From assembly GCF_036850765.1 (NCBI RefSeq), contig NC_089492.1:171180296-171244295 (forward strand): DNA of 64,000 nucleotides, in the 5' to 3' direction. A program made the translations under genes and the position numbers. Positions 1 to 11,463 of the stretch are shown piece after piece (positions within the stretch are counted from its first letter, which is position 1; each line of letters starts with the position of its first letter). The DNA comes from Saccopteryx bilineata (Eukaryota > Chordata > Mammalia > Chiroptera > Emballonuridae). The notes below the pieces were generated by a model, which searched no databases, was not told the DNA's origin, and saw only the letters and a program-made list of their open reading frames with translations.

Positions 1-740
1 CTCACCAGGAGACCTGGACTGAAAATGAAAGTGTGGGACTTTTCTAAGCCTGCTACCACATGAATTTCTCACTCTCACACTAGTCTGAACTCAATCTCTA
101 TCACTTTATTAAAATAGTCATTCACCTGTTTCTACTAGCCAAAGAGGCCAGTGGGTCCTGCTGCAGGCAAACAGACCTCAGAAGTTGTATCTGTCTGGAT
201 GCACCTCTCTCTTAGATTTCAGGCTGGTAGTTTATCCCACAATCACGGTTCTTATCTTTGTTCAAGGAAAATAATTGATTTTTAGTTAGTTATGCTTTTT
301 TCTTGTTGTAAAGTTGGGAGTGACAGCTTACAAGCTCTTTATATGCTGAAGCTTAAACTGGATGTCTTAGTCCATGCTTTTGAAATTATCAGTTATTAAG
401 CCATATTGTCATAAACTTATTATTTCGCCTCTGAGCACCAATATTATTATTTAGAAAAAATAAGATTGGATTACACCCTCTAAGTTACCTTTAGGAAAAC
501 AAAGTAGGACTCTGAACAATTAATGAACATAAAATCCTAAATAAACATGGGCCCCAGCAGCACGGGTATTTTAGAGCCCCTGACAGCATATAGAGATTTA
601 ACTTAACATGGCTAAGCTACTGTCAGTGTTGAAATGTCATTAACCCCTGAGCATTTCATTTAAACTTTTCATGCTGGGCCTGAAATCTACTGATCAAATA
701 ATTAGAATTCAGAAAAGGGTTTAAACACTTGCTTCAATAC
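1..740. other. Unique sequence, no gene seen
   Basis: AT-rich non-coding sequence before the first SINE. No open frame, splice-like exon, RNA gene or recognised repeat could be supported. Confidence 0.6.
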
Positions 741-750
741 TCAAAATTTA

Positions 751-1155
751 GCCCTGGCCGGTTGGCTCAGTGGTAGAGCGTCAGCCTGGCGTGCGGGGGG
801 ACCCGGGTTCGATTCCCAGCCAGTGCACACAGGAGAAGCACCCATTTGCTTCTCCATCCCCCCCACCTCCTTCCTCTCTGTTTCTCTCTTCCCCTCCCGC
901 AGCCAAGGCTCCATTGGAGCAAAGATGGCTCAGGCGCTGGGGATGGCTCCTTGGCCTCTGCCCCAGGCGCTAGAGTGACTCTGGTCGCAGCAGAGCGACG
1001 CCCCGGAGGGGCAGAGCATTGCCCCCTGGTGGGCAGAGCGTCGCCCCTGGTGGGCGTGCCGGGTGGATCGTGGTCGGGCGCATGCGGGAGTCTGTCTGAC
1101 TGTCTCTCCCCGTTTCCAGCTTCAGAAAGATACAAAAGAAAGAAAAAAAAAATAA
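751..1155 (+). mobile_element. Full-length tRNA-derived SINE (family A), copy 1
   Basis: A SINE of about 400 bp. Its tRNA-like head has an RNA polymerase III A box (TGGCTCAGTGG, 763-773) and B box (GGTTCGATTCC, 806-816). A CT-rich linker, a GC-rich body and an A-rich tail after 'CAGCTTCAGAAA' follow. It is flanked by a 10-bp direct repeat, TCAAAATTTA, at 741-750 and 1156-1165, so the ends are well set. The body holds a tandem duplication of the 'GCAGAGC..CGCCCCTGGTGGG' segment near 1012-1055. Such elements are non-autonomous and rely on L1 machinery. The open frames across it on both strands (up to 130 codons) are not genes. Confidence 0.93.
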
Positions 1156-1165
1156 TCAAAATTTA

Positions 1166-1959
1166 CCAGTCACTCATGCATTCACTCTTTCTTCCTTACC
1201 GTCTCACTTCCAAACAACATGGTACATTCATTTAATTAGTTCAAAGATTGTATCACCCTCATAATAAAAGTTTACCAGTTACTGTAGAAAACCAAGCCAA
1301 AAATCCAAACACATTTTTCCTTGCTTATTATATTACTGAAGGCTTCAATGACTTGGCATGACTAAGATACTCACTCATCCTCCACAAGTGTCCAATATTG
1401 CAGATGAATAGCTCTAGAACAACGAAAATGAAACCATACCAAACAATAGCATCAGAAACATGATTGTTTATTTAATTAATTATATTATATTGTTTATTTG
1501 GCCATGTCTATTTAATAATGACATCCTTTACTTTATCATCAGACTCAAATGGAATTTTAGGTATTTGTGTTTAGTCTTTGGAAGCAAAAAATTTAATGCT
1601 ATTTAGCAGTCTCTTCAAATTAAACAGGGCATGAAGGTAACATATATTGTTGTACTCTGGATCTTACTCTCATCTCAGTCTGAAGACGATTTCTCTTTTT
1701 TGCTCAACTAAGAAACTTAGCACTACCTTTGACTTTGTATTTTCCCCACTCATTATATTTGTCTATCACAAAGCCTTGTTACAGTTTCTGTTGAAATATC
1801 TCCGATTCTCTTTTCTTCTTCATTTGGACTTGCTACCACCTTTGCATCAAAATACAATAAAAGAGTATATTAATTATTATTCCTGTCAATTTGAAACAAC
1901 ACTAAACTATAAAGCATAAAATTTGTGGAGCAACATATAAAATAGCATTTTTTGGATTG
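1166..1959. other. Unique AT-rich sequence
   Basis: No gene or recognised repeat. A 90-codon open frame at 1647-1919 has no recognisable domain and looks like chance. Confidence 0.5.
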
Positions 1960-1968
1960 CAAAAACCT

Positions 1969-2353
1969 CTTTTTTTTATTCAGTGAGAGAAAGGGAAGCA
2001 GAGACAGACTCCTGCATGTGCCACAACTGGGATCCACCTGGAAAGCCCACTAAGGGATGATGCTCTGGCCATCTGGGTCATTGCTCCATTGCTCAGCAAC
2101 TGACCTCTTCTTAGTGCCTGAGGCAGAGGCCATGGAGCCATCCTCAGTGCCCAGGGCCATCTTGCTGCAATCGAGCCATGGTTTCAATAGGGTAAAAGAG
2201 AGAGAGTATGAGAGAGATAGAGAAAGACAGGTGAGAGGAAGAGGGATAGAGAAGCGAATAGGTGCCTCTTCTGTGTTCCCTGACCGGGAATCAAACCTAT
2301 GACATCCACATGCCAGGCCAATGCTCTACCACTGAGCCAATTGGCCAGAATCT
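1969..2353 (-). mobile_element. Old tRNA-derived SINE (family A-like variant), copy 10
   Basis: An antisense, diverged relative of family A. At 2260-2345 the minus strand reads as a tRNA-like head (revcomp of 'CTCTACCACTGAGCCAATTGGCC'), and the T-rich tail is near 1969-1978. The body has an extra segment near 2080-2110 that young copies lack. A 9-bp repeat CAAAAACCT at 1960-1968 and 2354-2362 flanks it. Many CpGs have decayed, so it is older than copies 1 or 8. Confidence 0.82.
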
Positions 2354-2362
2354 ACAAAAACC

Positions 2363-2860
2363 TTGAGTATTTAAAGCTGAAATTTACATTTGTTTTTGTT
2401 GTTGTTAATTCTTGCATTGCTGGTGCCCCAAACATGTGTTTTGCCTCTATATATATAAAGTAAAATTTAGCAGGAGCTATAACTCATAGATGACGAGAGA
2501 GCTGAGTCCATAGGAAAAGGATGAGGATACTGCTGTGTAATCACCTCAACACAAAGGAGACATGGTAATCTTTCCATTCTTCCTACTCCTGAATCCTGGG
2601 TTGTGAACAACTCTTTTTGTTGAGAAAATATTTTATAAGAATGTGTTAAATGGGTTATGAATCAAAAAATTTATAAATTGTTTTTGTTTCTATGTTTTAA
2701 ATGTTATTACTCTATATTTCTTCCTAAACTAGTTGCAGAACAATGGCACAGCGACCAAAATGACCTACTTTTTTAGAATTCATTAGCACATTACAAAGTC
2801 TCATTTTTAAACTTTCTGTGGCATATTTGCCATAATGGATTTGTGTTTTATTAAGTTGTG
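2363..2860. other. Unique sequence
   Basis: AT-rich, with no gene and no recognised repeat. Confidence 0.5.
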
Positions 2861-2876
2861 AAAATGGCATTTTCTG

Positions 2877-3098
2877 CCGGGTGCTGGGGATGGCTCCTTG
2901 GCCTCTGCCCCAGGCACTAGAGTGGCTCTGGTTGCGGCAGAGCGACGCCCCGGAGGGGCAGAGCATCGCCCCCTGGTGGGCGTGCCGGGTGGATCGCGGT
3001 CAGGCGCATGCGGGAGTCTGACTGTCTCTCCCCGTTTCCAGCTTCAGAAAAATAAAAAAAAAAAAAAAAAAAAGAAAAAAAAGAAAAGAAAAGAAAAG
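2877..3098 (+). mobile_element. 5'-truncated SINE family A, copy 2
   Basis: This holds only the GC-rich body and the A-rich tail of family A. The tRNA head is missing. An exact 16-bp duplication (AAAATGGCATTTTCTG, 2861-2876 and 3099-3114) touches both ends, so the loss of the head happened at insertion and not by later deletion. The tail is a long A tract ending in AAAAG repeats. The body has the single, not duplicated, form of the CCCCCTGGTGG segment. Confidence 0.93.
2967..2979 (-). promoter_or_regulatory. CTCF-like core motif in SINE copy 2
   Basis: CGCCCCCTGGTGG on the plus strand is the reverse complement of CCACCAGGGGGCG, which matches the known CTCF core consensus. The motif match is seen. 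Binding is inference. Confidence 0.45.
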
Positions 3099-3114
3099 AA
3101 AATGGCATTTTCTG

Positions 3115-3970
3115 TAATAAGAGATTGGTTACTTTGCCATTTTAATAAAATGGCTAATTAGAAAAATTTTCATACTGGATTAGCATTATCACACCATAGA
3201 TTTTAAAACACATAACAATCTTCATAATGCTTCTGTGATTGCTTGTTTATTCTTTAACTGTTTCAATGGCAAAGTGGACTGTCTTGAGGTCTGATGATTC
3301 CAGATATCCTAGAAAGATATTCTTTCTTTATTACTCTGCCCTTTGGTTCCAAAATTAAATTTGGAATTTTTTTTACTCTTGCCATTTGATTGTAATGTTT
3401 GGAATAATTAATCCTTATTTGTTGAATTTTATGAAATGTTTTGTTGTTCTTCCAATTTAAGGAAATGATTAAAACCAACTGCTTAAATTATTATTGTACT
3501 GAGCTTTTTTGAAGATTGAATATAAAAAGCATCCAGAAACTGGTAAAATCAAAGCACATTAACAGTGTTTTATATTTATAAATACATAAATATACATTGC
3601 TGTCTATTTATATATATACTTTTATAATGACATACCCTTAATATGATATATATTTTTTTATTTTTCAAGAAAAGGAGTAAATATGTAAAGTAATAAACAC
3701 TAAATAAGACAGACTGGGAATATTAAAAAGCAAAATGAAGAAAATGGAAATTATAGTTTTACTAACTTAGCAAAACTGAGGCAGTTCTTGTTATTTTCAA
3801 GTATTTTTTATGCCTAAATATTGAAACAGTTACTTTTATAATTTATGCAAGATATCCTCCATTCTTTCACTTAGTATTAAATCCAAGGCATCTTCTCATG
3901 TTACTACTTTCTCTTACTTTCTCTTAAATCTCCTTTGATTCTCAGGAAGCCTGTTCTAGTTTATTAAAAG
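3115..3970. other. Unique AT-rich sequence
   Basis: No gene or repeat recognised. It contains short (TA)-rich runs around 3600-3660. Confidence 0.5.
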
Positions 3971-4163
3971 CAAGGGGGAGGGTAGGGGGAAGGGCACAAA
4001 GAAAACTAGATAGAAGGTGACGGAGGACAATCTGACTTTGGGTGATGGGTATGCAACATAATTGAATGACAAGATAACCTGGACATGTTTTCTTTGAATA
4101 TATGTACCCTGATTTATTGATGTCACCCCATTAAAATTAATAAAACTTTATGTATAAAAAAAA
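3971..4163 (+). mobile_element. L1 3'-end fragment
   Basis: A 3' UTR piece of a LINE-1. A G-rich tract (3971-3995) leads into sequence around 'GACTTTGGGTGATGGGTATG' and ends with 'CCCCATTAAAATTAATAAAA' plus an A-rich tail. It is the reverse complement counterpart of the 3' ends of the antisense L1s at 15204 and 41226, so all three belong to one L1 family. No clear TSD was found. Confidence 0.85.
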
Positions 4164-4442
4164 GTAACTGAAGAAGTGATTGCATACCTACAAATACAGA
4201 ACAACATTTGAGAAGTAACATTTGAAGGTGTCCTAATTAAAAGCTTGAAAGTGGTCTGTTGTACATTTCAAATAATAAATTTATGTAGGTAAGTAAGAGT
4301 GGAGGGTAATTAAAAGATTAGTAAACCTAGGTCAGAGTTGAGTAAAGGCCAAAGCAAGTAATTGCTCCTAGAGTAGTATTATATGGACATAGAAAATATT
4401 CTTTGGATTATTGACCTGTGCCTTTAATAGAAAATGATTATA

Positions 4443-4770
4443 GACTCTGGCTGTTGGCTTACTAGATAGAGCATCAATCTGGTATATGGACATCCCGGGT
4501 TTGAAGTGACCATCTGCTTCTCTCCACTCTCCTCCCCTTTCTATCCCTCTTCCCCTTCTGCATCCAGTGGCTTAATTGGCTTGAGTGTGGCCCTAGGTCC
4601 TGAGGTTAGCTCAGTTGGTCTGAGCGTGTCAGCCTCAGGTGCTAAAAATAGCTTGGTACTGAAGTATCAGCCCCAGACTGGGTTGCTGGGTAGATTCTGG
4701 TTGGGTTGCATGAGGGAGTCTGCCTCACTATCTCCCCTCCTCTCACTTAAAAAAAAAGAAAAGAAAAAAA
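4443..4770 (+). mobile_element. Old composite tRNA-derived SINE, variant of family A
   Basis: An exact 14-bp duplication AGAAAATGATTATA (4429-4442 and 4771-4784) flanks it. The head (4446-4500) is a decayed family A tRNA-like unit, and the CT-rich linker follows. The middle differs from other copies: 'GGTTAGCTCAGTTGGTCTGAG' near 4603-4623 resembles a second tRNA A-box region. The 3' end 'CCTCCTCTCACTTAAAAAAAA' also differs from the 'CAGCTTCAGAAA' end of young copies. It is best read as a distinct subfamily, possibly dimeric. Confidence 0.85.
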
Positions 4771-5086
4771 AGAAAATGATTATAATTATGATCTTGGTTG
4801 TTTTAAATAAAAAAAAATTTACACAGATAGCTATTGTTACTTTCTATAATATGTTTGTGAAGATAATATGCATGATTATGATGTAGAGTGAATTGAAGAA
4901 ACTATTTCAGTATAACCTCAGGTTTTATAGATCCAAGTTTTATGGATTTGAATGAACTTCAACCAAAACAATGTAATACTTACTTATTACAGGAGACACT
5001 ATGAGATCAAGTTTTGTCAATTTCAACAGTTTACATTATTATTGCTTCTACTTTAACCTTTATTTTTTTCATGAGGAACAAATATA

Positions 5087-5160
5087 CTGTTCACAAAAAT
5101 TAGGGGCTATTTCAAAATGAATATGAAGCTATACAATATCCTCTAATTTTTGTGAGCAGT
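5087..5160 (+). mobile_element. Palindromic mariner-type MITE, copy 1
   Basis: About 74 bp with inverted ends: 'CTGTTCACAAAAATTAGGGG' on the left against the reverse complement of 'CCTCTAATTTTTGTGAGCAG' on the right. A TA precedes the left end and a decayed TA (TT) follows the right end. The size, the TA target and the near-full inverted symmetry fit a Tc1/mariner non-autonomous element. A second copy in reverse orientation lies at 43641. Confidence 0.78.
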
Positions 5161-6720
5161 TTAGTTTCATTTTTAATAGAAATAATTAAGTGTATACTCA
5201 AATTCATATGTCATTAGAAGGAAGTATTGACACAATTAAAATACTACTTTGTTTTACGACTATTTGCCTGCTTTTTTAAAGAAGATTTCTTTGATCAGAA
5301 TCACTTCAATTAAAGTACAGTAAAAATTTAAAAAGTCTGCAGAAGATATGAAACTAAGCAGGTAGGGAAATAATGAGACATTCATTTAAATAATGTTATT
5401 ACTCATAAATCAAAAATAAGTATTTGATACTCTTAATGCCTATTCTCAATTCCTGCAATAAAAGTCACATCCTACTTAGTGGGACAAAAATATAAAAATT
5501 ATTAATGATCCTAAAATTTTTGTTTTATTAGACAGGACACTGAGCTATTCAGATGATCTGAAGTAATTTTTTTTTCTGGTTCATTTTTAAATATTATTGC
5601 TGAGATAGATTGATGTATGGTTAGTATATATTATTTTGACATTTAAATCTTGACTCACTAGATGTGTATATGCGGTATCATGATAATTCTAAAGCATTTT
5701 GGTGTGATTCTTTTAAAGCTTTGTTTAAGTATTCTGGGTACTTAGTTTGGGTGTTTCATAATGCACCATACCTCTAAGTTTAGTTTGATGAACTTTATGA
5801 TATTTCTCTAAGAGATACCTTACTTAAGTCTGATATAAGGTCTTGAAAATTTCACAGATTAACTTTTGGAGATAGAGCTCTCACAGGCCCTCCTCACTGA
5901 CTTTCTGAAGGTAGAATCCTGTATATTCCTGGGTGGATTTCATTATCTCTAGATCACAGGGACTAAACTGTTATTATGATAAATAAATTAATAACAAAAC
6001 TATTATTAATAAATTAAACTTAATTCTCTCAAGATCACTCTGTTTTTTCTGTGAAACAAAAAATCAAGCTTGACATAGGGAGCACCATGAACTTTGTCCA
6101 TAGTTTTATATTATAATTTATATTTCTAAAATTAATATAATACAAATTTTAAACACAGTCATAAAATACTATAATTTCAAAATATATTTATAAAATATTA
6201 TATAGTTTAAATATATTTTTCCAAGATTTTTTTCTCTCCCTTAAAGCCTGTATTATTTGCTTTTCTCAGTGAAAACTAATTCTGGAAAGTGTTCAAAGAT
6301 AGGAAGTATTAGAAAAGCTCAATAGCCTGTTATTGTCCATCTAGCATTGGTCAAAACTCACCAAAGTCTGGTTCTAGAATTTATAATAATTGCAAATACA
6401 TTGCATCAGATGTTAGGTTATGTTGACCTTAGTGGTCAACTGGCTGGTTCCACTGGCTACTTAGAACAGGAATATAAAGTACTGCACACATATTTCCTTA
6501 GAGGTCTGTGGCTTTAACATTGAAAGATATAAACCTCAATGTGAAGAAAAAATAATTTTTAAATGAATAATTTATCCATGGCTAATATTTACATTATTAC
6601 ACAATTCTTTGTAAATCTATTTCTAAGGTTATAGTGTAATCCTCAGAAAAGCTTGCAATTATACTTCTTACACCTTAAGGCATACTTGTGATTTTCCAGG
6701 AAAAAATGTATTATAGAAAA
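5161..6720. other. Unique very AT-rich sequence
   Basis: No gene. TA-rich runs occur around 5990-6220. No recognised repeat. Confidence 0.5.
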
Positions 6721-6736
6721 TCAGGTTACTTTTTTT

Positions 6737-7082
6737 TTCTTTTTTGTATTTCTCTGAAGTTGGAAACAGTGGAGGCAGTCAGACAGACTCCTGCATGCGC
6801 CCACCAGGGGGCGATGCTCTGCCCATCTTGGGGCTTCACTCTGCCACAATCAGAGCCATTCTAGTGCCTGAGGCAGAGGCCACAGAACCATCCTCAGCGC
6901 CCGGGCAAATGCTGCTCCAATGGAGCCTTGGCTTCGGGAGGGGAAGAGAGAGACAGAGAGGAAATAGAGGGGGAGGGGTGGAGAAGCAGATGGGTGCTTC
7001 TCCTGTGTGCCCTGGCTAGGAATCAAACCTGGGACTCCCGCACACCAGGCCAATGCTCTACCACTTAGCCAACCGGCCAGGG
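6737..7082 (-). mobile_element. Full-length SINE family A, copy 3
   Basis: Antisense, with its tail on the left and its tRNA-like head (revcomp of 'CTCTACCACTTAGCCAACCGGCC') at the right end. A 16-bp repeat TCAGGTTACTTTTTTT flanks it at 6721-6736 and 7083-7098. It has the single form of the body segment. The tail 'TTCTGAAG' complements the typical CTTCAGAA end. Confidence 0.92.
6801..6813 (+). promoter_or_regulatory. CTCF-like core motif in SINE copy 3
   Basis: CCACCAGGGGGCG is an exact match to the CTCF core as known from vertebrates. Only the match is seen here. Confidence 0.45.
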
Positions 7083-7098
7083 TCAGGTTACTTTTTTT

Positions 7099-10000
7099 AT
7101 ATTGCCTTCTTACAAGGCAAAATTTTTGAGAAAAAAAAAATGTATGCATATTATTCATTAGGCTGCATTATCTTGACCTTAGTAAATTTGTTACAGTTGT
7201 GGCCATACTGCCTGTATAAGAAGGAAGATCTGGAATCTGTGATTCCATGTGAAGATCTAGTTGGTAGTTGATTTGCTGTGTTGATGAGAAAGGAAGGACC
7301 AGCTTTTTGTATAAATTCAGTATTCCTGTGGTGCCTAACAGTCAGTCTAGTTTCCTATATTCAGTCTGTCATTATCCATTTATGTATCAACTAAACTCAT
7401 TTTGCTCTAAGAAATTGATTGAATTGCATATGTCATAATTTCATTTGAGTTTAATAGTTTAAACTATTTTGTCACTCGTATCATTTTCATCCAAATAATT
7501 TCCCAACTGTCTAAACTGTACATGGTTCCATGTTTGGGGGTTTTAAATTAAGTAAAGTGATATGGCCTCTGCCCCCAAAGAGTTTAGAATCTTAGCACAA
7601 TTGGGTTAAGGCAACCTTACAGAATCTATCTGTGATTTTTTCATGATTAACTTGTGATCTTTTCCTGAGCACATTTTTTTAAAATCTTTCTCCAGATACA
7701 TTACATTTAACTGGAAGAGAAAAATGTTGGTAGCAGTGTGTGTGTGTTCGTCTGAGTGTGTGTGTGTGCGCTTGCATGCACACATAAAGTCATGGGTCCG
7801 TATCTTAATTATTGGAAACATTTCATTAGGCCTGAGAACCAACATGATTGATTGACTTAAGAAAAAATATTGTAGTAACATAGTCACAATTTTTCATTTC
7901 AACTCTTAACTCTAAACTCAATAATTTGCTCAGTACACCATTTGGAACCAGAAAGAAGTTTGGAACACAGAAAAATATCTTCTCCCGATGTCACCCTTTT
8001 GCTTCTGGACTAGTCTGATATTAATTTAATTGAGTTGCTTCTATGTAAGGTGTAGCCATTCCTTCCAAGGCATGGAGATGGAGATCACAAGGCACGCGTG
8101 ATTTCTGTAACCCCAGATCAAACTGAGGAAACCTGAAAGCGGTCTGAGAGGATGCAGGAGGATTTCTGCTCCTTATCTTATGTCTTCCCAATCACAGCTA
8201 CCTTCCAGACTGTGCACATTATTATTAGCTGTCATTTCTCTATCCGAACAAATTACCGCCATGCAGGTTGCACTAGAGGGTACTGGAGAGTGTCCTGCTA
8301 TCTCTGTACATTAAATAACCTTATTGAGGTGCTGAGCCTAGCCATGGCTCTCTCTTCCTCCCTGGCAGGTGCATTTATCATTCTCCCCACTCTGACATTC
8401 CTAGCTGCAACTGCCAGACCAGCCCTGGTGCCTTTCTCTCTGTAGATTAGTTTGCATTCTACAGGATTAAAAAGGTTTAGAGAGCAACTGGAAGTTGGCA
8501 GGAAGAGCTTGAGTTGTTTAGAAATGTCAGAAAAGTGTCAAGACTGCCAGTTTTCTGGGGCCTAGAAAGAGGGGAGAAACAGGAGCACTTTTCAATCAGA
8601 TTCTCACAGACAAAACACCACAAAAAAGCAGTAGTAAGGATCCTTAAGATAATCAAATATGTTTATATTCAGAATAAATTCTGAAGGGGCAGAGGGAGGA
8701 GGATGGCAGAAGGGACAAACAACTCTGCTTTTTCTACCAGTAAATTGAGAAGTTGACAAATAGGACAAGCCAGTTCATCACACTCTAGGGTCGCTCTTTA
8801 GTGCTGCTAGTCAACCTTACAAAAAACAGCCATGAAAGAAAGCAGAGTGAGAGATAAGAGCTCTGAAAACACACAAGTGACTAATGTATTTAGCAGCATC
8901 TCTCTTTCCCATTTCATTTTTTTCTTCTATTTGGATTTTGTTGATTATTTGTGGAAGAGAAGGTTTTTGTCTTTGATGTGTTTCTTTGGAGAGAGTAGAC
9001 ATTTCCTTGGGCTCAAAAAGAAGCTTTGATTGCCCAAAGATTCTGAGCAGGTGACGAAGGAAACGTATGAGTGATGTCTTTTAATGCAGCATCTATCATA
9101 GGCGCAATCACAGCTGCTGAGAACAAAGAGGAGCTATTGTATCTGAAAACCTTGAAGGCTGGACTAAGCATGCGGAATGAATCAGAGTGTTGTTGCTGCA
9201 CTGTATATATGGATAGGTTGGCGACACCATCCTGCTAATGCTTTGTGCTCTCACTGGAGGATGCATTCAGAGCAGCCTTGGAAAGTGTATGACTCAGTGC
9301 ACCAAGAAAAAGCACAGAGGCCTAGAAACTTGGCCAAGAAGTTCCTTGGGTTTGGCTGAATTTGAAATGAAACACTCAAGTCGTTTGGCAGACCTCCACA
9401 GAAGTGATTTCCACCGTACCATGCGCCAGCTTCTATCACACATTGGGACCTTCTTAGCGAGAGAAAGAGGAGCAGAGACGAGAAAAGTTTTTCTCCTTTT
9501 TATGGCATGAAACATGGAAATAGTCTTAAAATTAGAAATCAGAGGAAGAGTTTTAGTCAACCTCTTGGGTTTTTTTTTACTTTTGTAATATGTTTGGGTG
9601 GTTCATTTGATTTTTAAGATTCCTTGTAAAATAAAATCCCATCATTCACATATTAAACTCGCATCTCTGGCCTTAGCAGAGGCTGATGAGCCCTACCTTG
9701 GCTCCAACTATTTTCTGATCATGAGGGCTGTTTGAAGATGGTGTTAAAGAAGAGGGAAACTCATCTTCTCTGCAGTGATTAGCTCTGAACCAGGTGTTGA
9801 GATTTCAGAGGCCAATGTCAGGGGCATCTAAACACAGAGATGATCAACAGGAGACAATCTAGTTTCTTTTGGTCCAAGTGTTGTTTTCAAGCACAGCAAA
9901 ATTGATCACTTTTCATGAAGAACAGATTCTTATGGGGGAGTAGGCATGTCACTAATGTGAGAGGCAGAACTGATTCTTGTCCTCTCAGGATAAATCCCTA

Positions 10001-10479
10001 CTCTTATTATTAAGTTCTTTATCTCTTGCATGTATGTATTCCCATTCCACCAATTTATCTCTATTCTCTTATTCTGTTGGGGGTAGAGGTGAAAGCTTGC
10101 CTTTCTTGATTCTAGGTTGTAGAACTTTAATTAGACTGACGCTGTTGACCTCTTTCTGTTCCTTACTTACACACCTCCTCCAGCTCCAGAAATAAGAACT
10201 GAATTATTTGTTTAGAAGGTTTATAAATAAGAAGAACTGGGATGCCTCGTTCTGCCCTTTCCATACTCTTCTCACATTGAGATTTGCCTTCATTTGTTTC
10301 TGAAATATCTGTGGCCATTCCTATTCATTGTCATATTTACTCTATGTTCACATTCACTTATCAATAAGCCATCTTAATTCTATCTGGTACAGCTCTTTTG
10401 TATCTTGTTTCCTGACTTGCTCCAGGTACAAATCCTCATGACTTATCATTTGAAACCTTGACTGTCAACCTAGCCTCTC
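7099..10479. other. Mostly unique sequence, no gene supported
   Basis: The longest stretch in the first half without recognised repeats, apart from a TG-rich tract around 7737-7770. The part at 8030-8450 and the part at 8990-9560 are less AT-rich and hold several overlapping short open frames (60-97 codons). None has a domain, signal peptide or splice-supported extension that I can recognise. Conserved non-coding elements or non-coding RNA exons are possible but not shown. Confidence 0.45.
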
Positions 10480-10800
10480 CTCATGTAAAGTAATGTTAAA
10501 TGAACATTTTATATCACTACTTTTCCATGGTTTTGGCTAAAATAAAAAGCCACACTCCCTTAGGCCATTCACAAGTTGGCCACAGTCAATTCTTTTCCAA
10601 TCTATGATCTAAAAGAAGTGTCTCCATTTCTCAATACCACTTTGCACTATCTGTTCTCCATGAATCATTTATGCTACTCTCTCTGCCTAAAAGCTTCTGA
10701 CATTTCTGCACAGCCTAATTCTTTCCATTCTCTAAGATCCAGCCTCAATAACATCAGTGAAATAAAATATCTTCTTATCAATATCCCTAGATGGAGATAA
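10480..10800 (+). repeat. L2-like LINE relic
   Basis: The segment has the order of L2 3'-region blocks: 'AAAAAGCCACACTCCCTTAGGCC', then a 'CTCTCTGCCTAAAAGCTTC' block, then 'CATTCTCTAAGATCCAGCCTCAA'. It is highly diverged. The assignment is from remembered L2 consensus features. Confidence 0.5.
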
Positions 10801-11383
10801 TTTCTCACTTCAAGTATTTTATTAAAAGATGATCTACAACCCAACAAGTACATGGAGAATTTCATAGAAATGTTTTTGTCTATATACATTATCCACTGAC
10901 CTCTAATTCTATATTTTAAATTGTTCTTACCATGGTGCTTGTAAGAGTACATTTTCAAATAGCAATGTCAGAATAAAAAATAAAGAGTAGTCTAAGAGAA
11001 TTTATGATGTTTTGAAACCTGATGAACATAATGAAGGCACAGTGATCTAAAGGAAGATGTAATTGAATTAGTAAGGGAGAAATGGAGAATGAGACAGAGG
11101 CCAAGATAAACATTACTTTGTTCAATGTAATCTGTTTTTCTCCTTTTCTAAAACTTCCAGCAGAGTGTCAAGGGATCCTCACAAACATATTTTAAGTTGT
11201 CTTTTGTGGATTAAACTCATAGATTCTATACTTTGCTTCCCAATTACAATTAATCTGTTACTTAGCTAAATGATATCAGGTTAACTGGTGTTCTTGAGTG
11301 TATAAAACACTGATTGGTAGTATTTTTTGTTTTGGGATTAATTCGTAGCTTTCTATACTTATCCAAAGCCACTGATCCACTTT

Positions 11384-11463
11384 AATAATAATAATAATTA
11401 TTATTATTATATTTATTATTAATAAATATTATTATATTTATTAATAATAAATATTATTATTAT
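11384..11463. repeat. (AAT)n/(ATT)n tract
   Basis: Runs of AATAAT followed by ATTATT and AATAAATATT form a low-complexity, partly self-complementary tract at the tail end of a family B SINE. Confidence 0.9.

Noticed and set aside
751..830. tRNA-like sequence with polymerase III A and B boxes
   Set aside because: It is the head of a SINE, followed by the SINE body and tail inside one TSD. It is not a tRNA gene.
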